The position numbers and the translations under genes are program-made. Below the pieces are notes generated by a model, which did no database searches, was not told where the DNA came from, and saw only the letters and a program-made list of their open reading frames with translations. Positions 40,889 to 48,830 of a stretch of DNA of 64,000 bases are shown here, in pieces. Numbering within the stretch: position 1 is the stretch's first letter; the number at the start of each line of letters is the position of its first letter. The DNA comes from Bradyrhizobium nivariense (lineage in GTDB: Bacteria > Pseudomonadota > Alphaproteobacteria > Rhizobiales > Xanthobacteraceae), in assembly GCF_029846715.1 (NCBI RefSeq), contig NZ_JARVWW010000019.1, positions 1 to 64,000 on the forward strand, given 5' to 3'.

Positions 40889-41899
40889 TCATGACTGCCC
40901 TGCCCCGCGCGTTGCCAAATCCTCGGCGATGACCGAAATCGCCTTCGGGTTGGTGACGATGCCCATGTGGTTGATGCCGTCAATGACCTTGACGTCGACG
41001 GAAGGCTTCACCGCCTGCACGGTCGCCGCATATTTGTCCGAGATCATCATCTCGTCCTCGGCGGCGCCGAAGATCGTGATCGGACGGGTCGTGGCCGGAA
41101 AATCGAGACGATAGCCGCGCGTCGCGAAATTGCGCATCAGGCGGTCGGAATAGGTGGAGACAAGGATCTTCGCCGAAGTCGCCGGCACGGCCAGAGCAAG
41201 CACCGGAAGCTGCGAGCAGCAGTCGATGCCGAGCTTGCGCAGTGCGGCGAGAGCGAACAGGCGCGGCAGGTCGGCATTGGCCCAGCCGCCGGAATGCGGC
41301 TTGTTGGTTGGGGCGTCGTAGCCGAGATAGGGCGCGAGCAGCACGGTGCGCACGAACATGTCCTGCATGATCGGTGTCGCGGCGACGCGCAGCGAGAAGC
41401 CGGCGCCGGCGGAGTGGCCGATCAGGGTGAGCGGCAGATCCGGTGCGGTCTTGCGGATTTGAGCGACGAAATCGACGAGGTCGTCTTCGAGCTGGCCGAC
41501 ATAGCCGATGTCGCCGCGCGTGCCGGAGCCGCCATGGCCGCGGATGTCGAGCGCCCAGGTCTCCACCCCGCGCGAGGCGATCGCATGGGTCAGCGCATGA
41601 TTGACGGTGCCGCTGGAGCCGGAGGAGCCGTGGATGAAGATCGCGCCACGGCCCGTCGCCGGGCCATTCGCCGCGTAGTGGCGGAAACCGATCCAGGTGC
41701 CGTCGCGGGCCTGAAAACGTTCCAGGGCCGGCAGCGTTGACCAGTCGATGCCCTTGGCGGAGTCGGAGACCGATCGCATCTCCGGCGGTCGCTCCAGCGG
41801 CGTTGCGATCATCGCGGTCAGGATCAGCGCCACGCCGCCGGCCGCACACAAGGCCCATTTCAGGCCGTTCAAAACGCCGCGTAGCAGTCGAATTGCCAT
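40889..41899 (-). CDS. Alpha/beta hydrolase (lysophospholipase-like), membrane-anchored
   Basis: This 336-residue protein has an N-terminal membrane helix ('LKWALCAAGGVALILTAMIA', residues 13-32) that is probably an uncleaved anchor. The hydrolase core follows: oxyanion region 'FIHGSSGSSG', nucleophile elbow 'LIGHSAGAG', acid Asp near 'FGAAEDEMMI' and His in 'DGINHMGIV'. The substrate is unknown. It is divergent from xseA. Confidence 0.83.
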   Translation of the reverse strand: MAIRLLRGVLNGLKWALCAAGGVALILTAMIATPLERPPEMRSVSDSAKGIDWSTLPALERFQARDGTWIGFRHYAANGPATGRGAIFIHGSSGSSGTVNHALTHAIASRGVETWALDIRGHGGSGTRGDIGYVGQLEDDLVDFVAQIRKTAPDLPLTLIGHSAGAGFSLRVAATPIMQDMFVRTVLLAPYLGYDAPTNKPHSGGWANADLPRLFALAALRKLGIDCCSQLPVLALAVPATSAKILVSTYSDRLMRNFATRGYRLDFPATTRPITIFGAAEDEMMISDKYAATVQAVKPSVDVKVIDGINHMGIVTNPKAISVIAEDLATRGAGQS

Positions 41900-42019
41900 G
41901 ATCTACTCCCCTCGAACCGGGTCAATTACAGATAACTCTATACTACAGAGTACTCTTCGGATCAATCCCCGGATTGGCGCCGCGCGGTGAAAATCCTTAA
42001 CGTCGGGTCCGATCCCAAA

Positions 42020-43660
42020 ATGCCGAATCGTTTGCCGATGCCGACTGCAGACCCCCTGCTCAACACCCCCGAATTCACCGTTTCCGAGCTCTCGCAGTCC
42101 CTGAAACGGACGGTCGAGGACACCTATGGCCATGTCCGGGTCCGCGGCGAGATCTCCGGTTTCCGCGGCGCCCATTCCTCAGGCCATTGCTATTTCGCGC
42201 TCAAGGACGAGAGCGCCAAGATCGAGGCGGTGATCTGGAAGGGCGTGCACGGCCGCATGCGCTTCAAGCCCCAGGAGGGGCTCGAGGTCATCGCCACCGG
42301 CAAGCTCACGACCTATCCGGGCTCCTCGAAATACCAGATCGTGATCGAGGCGCTGGAGCCGGCCGGCATCGGCGCGCTGATGGCGCTGATGGAAGAGCGC
42401 AAGAAGAAGCTCGCCGCCGAAGGCCTGTTCGACGAAGCGCGCAAGCAGCTGCTGCCCTGGCTGCCGGAAGTGATCGGCGTCGTCACCTCGCCGACCGGCG
42501 CCGTCATCCGCGACATCCTGCACCGGCTCGAGGACCGCTTTCCCCGCCACGTGCTGGTGTGGCCGGTCAAGGTGCAGGGCGAAGGCTCGGCCGAGCAGGT
42601 CGCGGCCGCGATCCGCGGCTTCAACGCGCTGCCGGAGGGCGGCAAGATTCCGCGGCCCGATGTGCTGATCGTCGCGCGCGGCGGCGGCTCGCTGGAGGAC
42701 CTCTGGTCGTTCAACGAGGAAATCGTGGTGCGGGCCGCTAGCGAGAGCATGATCCCGCTGATCTCCGCAGTCGGGCACGAGACCGACATCACGCTGATCG
42801 ATTTTGTCGCCGACAAGCGCGCACCGACGCCGACGGCGGCAGCCGAGATGGCGGTGCCGGTGCGCAGCGATCTCTTTGTCGAGGTCGCCGATCTCGGGCG
42901 ACGCACGCGCGCCTATTGGCAGCGCGCTCATGAGAGCCGTCGCAGCGAGCTGCGTGCCGCCGCGCGCGCGCTGCCCGCAGCCGGCGACCTGCTGGCGATC
43001 CCGCGGCAGCGGCTGGATTCGGCGGGCGCGTCGCTGCCCCGCTGCCTCAAGGCCAACACCCATGCGCATTTCCGCAGGTTCACCGCCGCCAGCGCCAAGC
43101 TGACGCTGCGGGTGCTGCACGGCCAGATCGCGCAGGCCGATCATCGCCTCACCGTGTGCGGCGAGCGGCTCGGCCTGTCCACGCGCTCGCTGGTGCGGCG
43201 GCGGCGCGACCGCTTTGCCGGGCTGGAGGTGCGCTTGCGCGCCTCAAAACTCTCCAATGCGCAGGCGCAGCGCAACGCGATTGCGCGTCAGCGCGAGCGC
43301 ACCCATCGCCTTGCCGAGCGCGCGGGCCGCGCGCTTGTCACGCTGTTGCAGCGGTTGGATGCCCGCGTCGAGAACAGCGGCAAGCTGCTCTCCGCGTTGT
43401 CCTATCGCGGCGTGCTCGCGCGCGGCTTTGCGCTGGTACGCGATGAAGCCGGCCATCCCCTGCATTCGGCCGACAGCGTCGGGCCGAATGCGCGGCTCGA
43501 GATCGAGTTTGCGGATGGACGCGTGGCCGCGACCGCGGATGCGGATCGGCCTGCGCCCGCGGCGAAGCGCGCGCCTTCGCAAGCCAAGCCGGCCGCGCAG
43601 GACGCCAAGCCCGCGCCGAAGCGCGTGGGCAAGCCGGTGGATCAGGGCAGTTTGTTTTAG
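42020..43660 (+). CDS. xseA: Exodeoxyribonuclease VII large subunit
   Basis: This 546-residue subunit of the single-strand DNA exonuclease works with XseB. An N-terminal OB-fold ('VSELSQSLKRTVEDTYGHVRV...GEISGF') precedes the catalytic domain ('GVVTSPTGAVIRDILHRLEDRFP', 'RGGGSLEDLWSFNEE', 'ISAVGHETDITLIDFVAD', 'RAPTPTAAAE'), then a long coiled coil and 'LSYRGVLARGFALVRD'. A Lys/Pro/Ala tail follows. The start could also be GTG 41987 or ATG 42038; none has a strong ribosome binding site. Confidence 0.93.
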   Translation: MPNRLPMPTADPLLNTPEFTVSELSQSLKRTVEDTYGHVRVRGEISGFRGAHSSGHCYFALKDESAKIEAVIWKGVHGRMRFKPQEGLEVIATGKLTTYPGSSKYQIVIEALEPAGIGALMALMEERKKKLAAEGLFDEARKQLLPWLPEVIGVVTSPTGAVIRDILHRLEDRFPRHVLVWPVKVQGEGSAEQVAAAIRGFNALPEGGKIPRPDVLIVARGGGSLEDLWSFNEEIVVRAASESMIPLISAVGHETDITLIDFVADKRAPTPTAAAEMAVPVRSDLFVEVADLGRRTRAYWQRAHESRRSELRAAARALPAAGDLLAIPRQRLDSAGASLPRCLKANTHAHFRRFTAASAKLTLRVLHGQIAQADHRLTVCGERLGLSTRSLVRRRRDRFAGLEVRLRASKLSNAQAQRNAIARQRERTHRLAERAGRALVTLLQRLDARVENSGKLLSALSYRGVLARGFALVRDEAGHPLHSADSVGPNARLEIEFADGRVAATADADRPAPAAKRAPSQAKPAAQDAKPAPKRVGKPVDQGSLF

Positions 43661-43668
43661 AGTTCGCT

Positions 43669-43768
43669 GTCATTCCCCGCGCAGGCGGGGAATCCAGTAC
43701 GCCGCAGCTTCTCGATGAACCACTGACGTCTCGGAATACTGGATCGCCCGGTCAAGCCGGGCGATGAC
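43669..43768. repeat. Double-hairpin repeat element
   Basis: This 100-bp element is delimited by GTCATTCCCC and GGGCGATGAC. The left half is a hairpin (CCCCGCgcaGGCGGGG) and the right half a second one (CGCCCGGtcaaGCCGGGCG). Inner ATCCAGTA and TACTGGAT are inverted copies. It is a typical mosaic of Bradyrhizobium intergenic palindromes. Confidence 0.65.
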
Positions 43769-43802
43769 CGAGTACGTAGGACGCGCGTGCCACACACTCG
43801 CT

Positions 43803-43929
43803 GTCGTCCTGGCGAAAGCCAGGACCCATTACCCCAGGGAGAACTTTGGCGAAGGCTGGTCGTTCGGGACTGATACTGTCCACAATCGACAGATTCCGCG
43901 GTATGGGTCCTGGCTTTCGCCAGGACGAC
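43803..43929. repeat. 127-bp element with perfect 27-bp inverted ends
   Basis: Bases 43803-43829 and 43903-43929 are perfect inverted copies over 27 nt, beginning GTCGTCCTGGCGAAAGCCAG. Each arm also contains a small hairpin (CCTGGC-GAAA-GCCAGG). A related half-copy (ATGGCGAAAGCCAGGACGAC) lies at 27229-27248. The size and ends resemble a miniature mobile element without a coding gene. Confidence 0.75.
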
Positions 43930-43985
43930 GCTGGGAGAGAGTGCGCCTCACACGTCCGTCGTTGTGCTCAGCGTCAAAGGCCCGC

Positions 43986-44135
43986 CTACCGGCAGGACAA
44001 TCCCGCGTCGATCGTGGTCCAGAAGCCGCAATGTTCCGGCGCGAATTGCGGCGCGCCGGCTTTGGCTTCGAACAGGAAGATCGCGACGGTGAAGACGATC
44101 AGTGCGGAGGAGAACAGGACGAAGCGGTTGCGCAT
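43986..44135 (-). CDS. Possible small membrane protein
   Basis: This 49-residue ORF consists of one hydrophobic helix ('FVLFSSALIVFTVAIFLF') followed by a short tail with two Cys ('HCGFWTTIDAGLSC'). It has ATG 44135 but no good ribosome binding site. It may be a signal peptide plus short peptide. It overlaps no other gene. Confidence 0.4.
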   Translation of the reverse strand: MRNRFVLFSSALIVFTVAIFLFEAKAGAPQFAPEHCGFWTTIDAGLSCR

Positions 44136-44303
44136 GGAAGATGCGTTTAATCGACATCGTGGTCGAACTAAGGCGTCGACACGTGCTGAAACCACCACGG
44201 CGCGCGATCCGTAGATTCACGGTCGGCCATTATCCGTGCAGGGCGGCGGTCGATGCGGGGCTGTCCGCCAAATTTGTTCCTCGGGCGGCCCCGCTCGGCA
44301 CCT

Positions 44304-44372
44304 GTAGCCCGCATGAGCGTAGCGACATGCGGGACAGACCTACCCGGATATCGCTACGCTCATCCGGGCTAC
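44304..44372. repeat. Palindromic repeat (GTAGCCCG arms)
   Basis: The arms of about 21 nt, GTAGCCCGCATGAGCGTAGC and its near complement ending CGGGCTAC, enclose a short loop. It lies 19 nt beyond the stop of the dienelactone-hydrolase-like gene and may help end its transcript. A fragment of a similar family ('GGGCTACGGCGGAG') lies near 47780. Confidence 0.7.
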
Positions 44373-44390
44373 CGGAGCTTCAGCGCGGCC

Positions 44391-45215
44391 TCATCGCGCC
44401 AGCCACTCCGCGACTTCCTTCTGCGACTCCGCACGCGCTACCGCATCGGTGCCGAGATGGCCGTGCTCGGGCGCGGCGGTGTCGGTGCTGCCGGCGAGCG
44501 CGTGCAGCGGCGTGTTGGCGCTGTCGAAATCGTGATAGGCGCTGGGATAGACCACGATGCGCGCGAGCGCGCTGCGGCCATGCGCGCCCTCGACCATCTG
44601 GCGACAGGCCGGCGGCGACGAGACGTCATCATTAGCGCCGATCAGCACCAGGGTCGGCACCCGTGTGCTCCACCCCAAGCCTGCGGAAATCCTGCAGTCC
44701 GGATAGAACGCAATCGCCGCGCGAAAATCGGGACCAGCGTCGCGCGCCGCACCCTGCGGACGCACGGCCCAGAGCAGCGCGCTGGCGCCATTGGCCCAGC
44801 CGATCAAGCTGACACGCTCGCGCGCCACCCAGGCCTGCTTCATCAACCAGGCCCGCGAAGCCGCGATGTCGGCAACGCGCTCGCGCCGCGCTTTGACGCG
44901 CATCTCCTTGACGCGGCATTGCGGCCCGAGCTCGCGCGAGCCGTAGCTGTCAGGGAGCAGCACGGCATTGCCGGCCTTCAAGAGGCGCTCAGCCCAATCG
45001 CGATAGCGCGGCAGGACGGAATCGGAATGGCCGCCGAGGCCGCCGCAGCCGTGCAGCGCGATCACGGTCGGAAACGGCCCCGCGCCCTCAGGCTTATAGA
45101 GCTGCGCATGCAGCACGCCGGACGCCAGCGGAATCTCGACCGGCTGCGGCGCCGGCGACGCGTGCGCGGCCGACATCAGGAAGGTCAGGAACAAGGCGGT
45201 TAACGGAAGGCGCAT
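44391..45215 (-). CDS. Dienelactone-hydrolase-family protein without the nucleophile
   Basis: This 274-residue exported protein has a signal peptide at residues 1-20 (ends AHA-SP). The alpha/beta hydrolase frame is clear: 'TVIALHGCGGLGG' (oxyanion region), 'AVLLPDSYGSR', the late acid 'LIGANDDVSSP' and 'YPSAYHDFD' with the His. At the nucleophile elbow the sequence is 'LIGWANGAS', so Ala141 stands where Cys or Ser should be. It may be inactive or use another mechanism. The start at 45215 fits the signal peptide. Confidence 0.78.
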   Translation of the reverse strand: MRLPLTALFLTFLMSAAHASPAPQPVEIPLASGVLHAQLYKPEGAGPFPTVIALHGCGGLGGHSDSVLPRYRDWAERLLKAGNAVLLPDSYGSRELGPQCRVKEMRVKARRERVADIAASRAWLMKQAWVARERVSLIGWANGASALLWAVRPQGAARDAGPDFRAAIAFYPDCRISAGLGWSTRVPTLVLIGANDDVSSPPACRQMVEGAHGRSALARIVVYPSAYHDFDSANTPLHALAGSTDTAAPEHGHLGTDAVARAESQKEVAEWLAR

Positions 45216-45391
45216 CGGACTCTGCCGTTGGATCCTTCGCTCAAGCATTATCACGCGGAAACGGCGGCAAAACATCACAAACCGGTGGGTTTACCGGGCG
45301 GACAAGCCACCCTATCTATGCTACATCCCGTCCAACACATCGTGCCCTCCAGGGTCTTCCACGGAGCGGCCTTCCACGGAGACTTTCGACC

Positions 45392-45619
45392 GTGCTGAAC
45401 AAGTTCGGCCCCTCGGGCCATGGCGAAGCGCAGGTGCAATATCTCGACGGCGACTTCCGCGTGATCTCGCCGGGGACCTTCGTGCGTTGCGCGATCACCG
45501 ACACGCGCATCCCGCTCGACGAGTTGAAGTACTGGAGTGTGGACCTGCAGGAAGCCTACGCCACGCCCGCCGCCGTGCTCGAGCGGCATTACCCCGGCGC
45601 GCCGAAGCCGCAGTCGTAA
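45392..45619 (+). CDS. DUF2093 domain-containing protein
   Basis: This 75-residue protein with a GTG start shows the family core 'GEAQVQYLDGDFRVISPGTFVRCAITDTRIPLDELKYWSV' nearly end to end; it also ends in the usual 'Y-x-TP-x-A-x2-ER' helix. The family is restricted mainly to alphaproteobacteria and has no assigned function. It converges with the secreted-protein gene to its right. Confidence 0.88.
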   Translation: MLNKFGPSGHGEAQVQYLDGDFRVISPGTFVRCAITDTRIPLDELKYWSVDLQEAYATPAAVLERHYPGAPKPQS

Positions 45620-45635
45620 GGCCGCGGCCGCACGC

Positions 45636-45956
45636 CTATTGTTGCTCCGTGCCATCCGCGCCCACGCAGCTCTTCACGAAATTCTTCCTGGGCTCGCCGA
45701 CGATCTTCTGATCGATCGCCTGCTTCAGGCAATCGACCCGCGCCTGGGTCATGCAGAGCTGCATCTGGTCGCGCTTGTCCTGCCCCTTCAAATTTTGCGT
45801 CGTAGCGAGGCACGTCACCCGCTTGGTCGCGGGAACCGGCACCGTGCTGGTCGGATTTGCCGGAGCGGCCGGCGGCGTCGTCGACGTTTGCGCAGACACG
45901 GGGGCAATGATCAGACACACAAGGCTGGCGGCGACGGCCGCGGACAGCAGTTTCAT
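45636..45956 (-). CDS. PsiF-repeat-like small secreted protein
   Basis: This 106-residue protein has a signal peptide (MKLLSAAVAASLVCLIIAPV, ending VSA-QT), then a Thr/Pro-rich stretch and two PsiF-like units: 'CLATTQNLKGQDKRDQMQLCM' style and 'CLKQAIDQKIVGEPRKNFVKSC' style, each with paired Cys. PsiF is a phosphate-starvation-inducible periplasmic protein of unknown role in E. coli. The start at 45956 removes an unlikely 36-residue upstream extension. Confidence 0.65.
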   Translation of the reverse strand: MKLLSAAVAASLVCLIIAPVSAQTSTTPPAAPANPTSTVPVPATKRVTCLATTQNLKGQDKRDQMQLCMTQARVDCLKQAIDQKIVGEPRKNFVKSCVGADGTEQQ

Positions 45957-46494
45957 CGAATTCTCCTGGTCGTCTGAAACTGGTAGGAGTTTTGCGATGA
46001 ACGACGCGTGAATGGCAGGCTGCTGTCGGATGGGCAAAGCGCAGCTGCCCTGCCGGCGTAGCACGAGCGCTGCAGCTCATCGCGAGGTATGGGAATGGTC
46101 CGCGTCGGCGTCGCGACGATGTTCGCGCGCGCCTGAAGTGCGCGTCTCACAGCAAATGATCTCCGTCGTGCCGATCCGCGTTGCATCGAATAGTGCTTGC
46201 ACTCCGTGGTAGGTCATTTCGCGCTGTGGTTGGCGTTTTTGTTGCGGCTTGGTGCCCTTAGGTTGTTTGACGAAGTCTTGGTGAAACAGAGGGCTGCTAT
46301 ACTTGGGCCTTAGGTAATTAGCCCTGTTCTTTTTTATCGCACAGACAATCAAGTCAACCAAACGGCCATTGAGCTTTGGAATTGGCGCAGTCTGTGAACG
46401 GGCTCATATCGAAGAGCCATCTGACGGGCTACGATCACCTCGAAAATTCGCGGTGGAATATCTGTAAATCGAAAATCAAACGATGGGGGTGATC
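45957..46494. other. AT-richer spacer with no supported gene
   Basis: About 540 nt without a convincing gene. A minus-strand frame (46077-46361) is open but has no ribosome binding site and odd composition. The right part (46200-46480) is noticeably AT-rich and may carry promoters for the small genes that follow. Confidence 0.4.
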
Positions 46495-46677
46495 ATGCCC
46501 GCCATACTAGACCTGCTCTATCGTGAATATTGCCGCGCCCGCCTCGCTGAAATGCGGAAACAGCTTCTGATCGCAGCTGAACGCTCTGAAGCTCCCGAAG
46601 CGCATCATCATCCGGATCAGGGTGACGATGAGAGGACGGACGCACAACGCAAGACCGATCGCGGCACGCCGAATTGA
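46495..46677 (+). CDS. Small hypothetical protein
   Basis: This 60-residue ORF has a GGGGGTG element just upstream. The first half is an amphipathic helix ('ILDLLYREYCRARLAEMRKQLLIA') and the second half is very polar with His and Asp/Glu runs. I do not recognise it. An in-frame ATG at 46483 exists but would place the ribosome binding site inside the gene. Confidence 0.4.
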   Translation: MPAILDLLYREYCRARLAEMRKQLLIAAERSEAPEAHHHPDQGDDERTDAQRKTDRGTPN

Positions 46678-46749
46678 AGCGGCCCCGAGACCGGCGATCT
46701 CTCCCGCGTAGCAGTGACCAAGCAATTGGCAACAGTTTGGGAGGCAGCA

Positions 46750-46836
46750 ATGAATGCACCCGAGTACTATACCGTCATGGTGGCCTGCGTCTCGTGCCTG
46801 ACCATTATCGGATTGATGGCCGCTGGGGCGTGGTGA
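46750..46836 (+). CDS. 28-residue membrane micro-protein
   Basis: This is a very short ORF with GGGAGG at 46739-46744, 5 nt ahead of ATG. The product starts MNAPEYYTVMVACVSCLTII and ends in GLMAAGAW: a single membrane helix with two Cys and a short polar N-terminus. Its size is like that of small accessory subunits of membrane complexes (for example CydX-like peptides), but no partner gene is nearby. It follows the previous small gene by about 70 nt. Confidence 0.45.
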   Translation: MNAPEYYTVMVACVSCLTIIGLMAAGAW

Positions 46837-47062
46837 GCATGATTGACTGCTGAACCGCAATCGCAGACCGTTACCGAGGCCGCTGGCAAGCACGTCCGGT
46901 CGGACCTATGGCGCCGGACGCAGCACGCGCCGTACAGCATGGTCCGTCAATGGCCGCCGGAAGGCCTTCGCCTCGCCTCGGTTTGCAGACGTGATTCTTG
47001 CTGTGAGGTGAGCGTTGCCGCCGCTTCGTTCGACTGCGGCGGCTTCGCTTTAGATCCGGATG

Positions 47063-47398
47063 TCAGCCTCCGGGCGGGGTATACGAAGAACGCAGCTTCG
47101 CCGCGTTCTGGCGGACCTGCTTGATCTCGTTCTGCGTGAACAGCCGCGTCAATTTCACGTTCTGCAGGGTGCCCGCCGAGACGGTCAGGCCGGAGATGGC
47201 CGGAGCCGCACCCGGATCAGGCACATCGAAAATCACCAAAACGCCTGGGCCGTCGGCCGCAACGCTGTACATCGAAATCAGCTTTCCGCCGGCCGCTTCG
47301 ATGAGTTTTCTTGCCGCCTCCTGGCGATCGGTCGTGGGATTCTCCAAAATGGCATTGAGAGCGCGTGGTGTGTATTGTCCGGTGAGGCAAAAATGCAT
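47063..47398 (-). CDS. GYD domain-containing protein
   Basis: This is a 111-residue protein with the opening 'MHFCLTGQYTPRALNAILENP', the middle 'IEAAGGKLISMYSV...PGVLVIFDVPD' and the ending 'LTRLFTQNEIKQV'. This follows the GYD family, a ferredoxin-like alpha+beta fold of unknown function related to dimeric barrel proteins. It stands alone. Confidence 0.85.
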   Translation of the reverse strand: MHFCLTGQYTPRALNAILENPTTDRQEAARKLIEAAGGKLISMYSVAADGPGVLVIFDVPDPGAAPAISGLTVSAGTLQNVKLTRLFTQNEIKQVRQNAAKLRSSYTPPGG

Positions 47399-47689
47399 GG
47401 CATGTCCTCCTCTGGGTTTTTGGCAATGACTTTCCCGGCCGTTCCGAACTCGTCGTTACGGCCGCCGCATCTGAAATGATGAAGGTACTGCCCGCCGTGG
47501 GCATAAACGCCGCCGATAATTTCCGGGAGTTCGGCACGTCCCGGTGACGGCTCTCATGAAAGGCTACATCAACTCCCGAACGTGCGGAAGGGAATTCATC
47601 AGCCGCGACATGTCGCCACGATCAATTGACGCATCACGCCGGGTGAACTGTTTTTCCATCACACCGTGGCGTCCACAAAGGAGAGAGCG
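47399..47689. other. Intergenic region
   Basis: Just under 300 nt separate the GYD gene from a possible short ORF. I see nothing specific apart from a T-rich run near 47650 that may belong to a promoter or weak terminator. Confidence 0.3.
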
Positions 47690-47827
47690 ATGCGCAATCT
47701 GATCTTTCGCCGAGTCACTTTGCTTCCGGTCGTTCGGGGCGGCATGGATACGGGGCGCGTCTTCGCCTTCGCTCTCTGGGCTACGGCGGAGTCGCTTTGC
47801 CCAACCTACGAGATCATCGCCTGCTGA
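47690..47827 (+). CDS. Doubtful 45-residue ORF ending in repeat DNA
   Basis: A strong AAGGAGAG precedes ATG 47690. The first ~18 residues (MRNLIFRRVTLLPVVRGG) look plausible. The rest is translated from a stretch ('GGGCTACGGCGGAG') that belongs to an intergenic palindrome family, and the ORF runs into the 3' end of lpxK on the other strand. It could be a small gene truncated by repeat insertion. Confidence 0.25.
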   Translation: MRNLIFRRVTLLPVVRGGMDTGRVFAFALWATAESLCPTYEIIAC

Positions 47828-48830
47828 ACCGTCGCTCGCGCGCTTTGTAGAGATGGTCGCTGATCAACTGCCGAAGCGCTGCCGGATCATCGAATTCGAG
47901 CTGGACCGCGAACGGCACGATGCTGTCGGGCACGTCTTCGCGGCCGCGCAGGCGCGCGAGATCCTTTTCCGTCGTCACCAGTGTGTGCTGCTCGCGCTTC
48001 GCCTCCGCGGCGAGAGCTGCGATCTCGTCGTTTGAAAACATGTGATGATCGGCGAAGGAGCGGGTGCGCGCGACCTCGATGCCGCTGGCGCGCAAGCTGC
48101 GGAAGAATCGTTCGGGATCGCCGATACCCGCGAACGCGAACACCGGCTTGCCCAACAGTCTGGCGACCGACTCGGCGTCGGGTCTCAGCCGCGCGCGCAG
48201 CTCAGGCTTGTTGCGTTTGGCAAGCTCGGCCGCGACACCGTTGGCGGCGCGGCCGTCGCCGATCAGCACCAGCGCGTCAGTACGCGCGAGCTGCGCGTTC
48301 AGCGGCGCGCGCAGGGGGCCGGCCGGAAATACCTTGCCGTTGCCGAGGCCACGTTCGCTGTCGATCACGATCAGCGACGCGTCCTTCAGCAGACGCGGGT
48401 TCTGAAAACCGTCGTCCATCAGGATCACGGTGGCGCCTTGCGACTTCGCCAGCGCGACACCATCGAGGCGATCGCGCGCGACCGTAACAGGGACGTCGCG
48501 CGCCATCATCAGCGGCTCGTCTCCGATGTCGGAAGCGGTGTGACGCATCCGGTCGACCATCACCGGGCCCGTCAGGCGTCCGCCATAGCCGCGGCTGAGC
48601 ACCACCGGCGTCTCGCCGAGCTCGCGCAAGAGCTTCGTCAGCGCCAGCACGGTGGGCGTCTTCCCGGCGCCGCCGACATGGTAGTTGCCGACGCAGATCA
48701 CGGGGATGCCGGCGTCCACGCCTTCGCTCAGCATCCGCCGTTCCGTGATCGCGCCATAGAGCGCACCCAGCGGCCCCAATGCGTACGATTCGAGGGAACG
48801 TGGCCGGTACCAGAAGGCCGGCTCACGCAT
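47814..48830 (-). CDS. lpxK: Tetraacyldisaccharide 4'-kinase
   Basis: This 338-residue inner-membrane kinase adds the 4'-phosphate to the lipid A disaccharide. The N-terminus 'REPAFWYRPRSLESYALGPLGALYGAI' is the membrane-associated helix. The P-loop is 'VGNYHVGGAGKTPTV', followed by 'LSRGYGG', 'DEPLMMAR' and 'ILMDDGFQNPRL', all LpxK landmarks. Its start overlaps the waaA stop by 8 nt. It is the last gene of the minus-strand lipid A run. Confidence 0.94.
   Translation of the reverse strand: MREPAFWYRPRSLESYALGPLGALYGAITERRMLSEGVDAGIPVICVGNYHVGGAGKTPTVLALTKLLRELGETPVVLSRGYGGRLTGPVMVDRMRHTASDIGDEPLMMARDVPVTVARDRLDGVALAKSQGATVILMDDGFQNPRLLKDASLIVIDSERGLGNGKVFPAGPLRAPLNAQLARTDALVLIGDGRAANGVAAELAKRNKPELRARLRPDAESVARLLGKPVFAFAGIGDPERFFRSLRASGIEVARTRSFADHHMFSNDEIAALAAEAKREQHTLVTTEKDLARLRGREDVPDSIVPFAVQLEFDDPAALRQLISDHLYKARERRFSRR

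Larger units (their letters stand above)
43661..43985. other. Gene-free spacer filled by palindromic elements
   Basis: This 325-nt spacer between xseA and a possible tiny minus-strand gene consists mainly of the two inverted-repeat elements listed separately (43669-43768 and 43803-43929). No other coding frame is convincing. Confidence 0.6.

Noticed and set aside
46077..46361. 94-codon minus-strand ORF
   Set aside because: No ribosome binding site, unusual composition and no recognisable features; left out as a gene.
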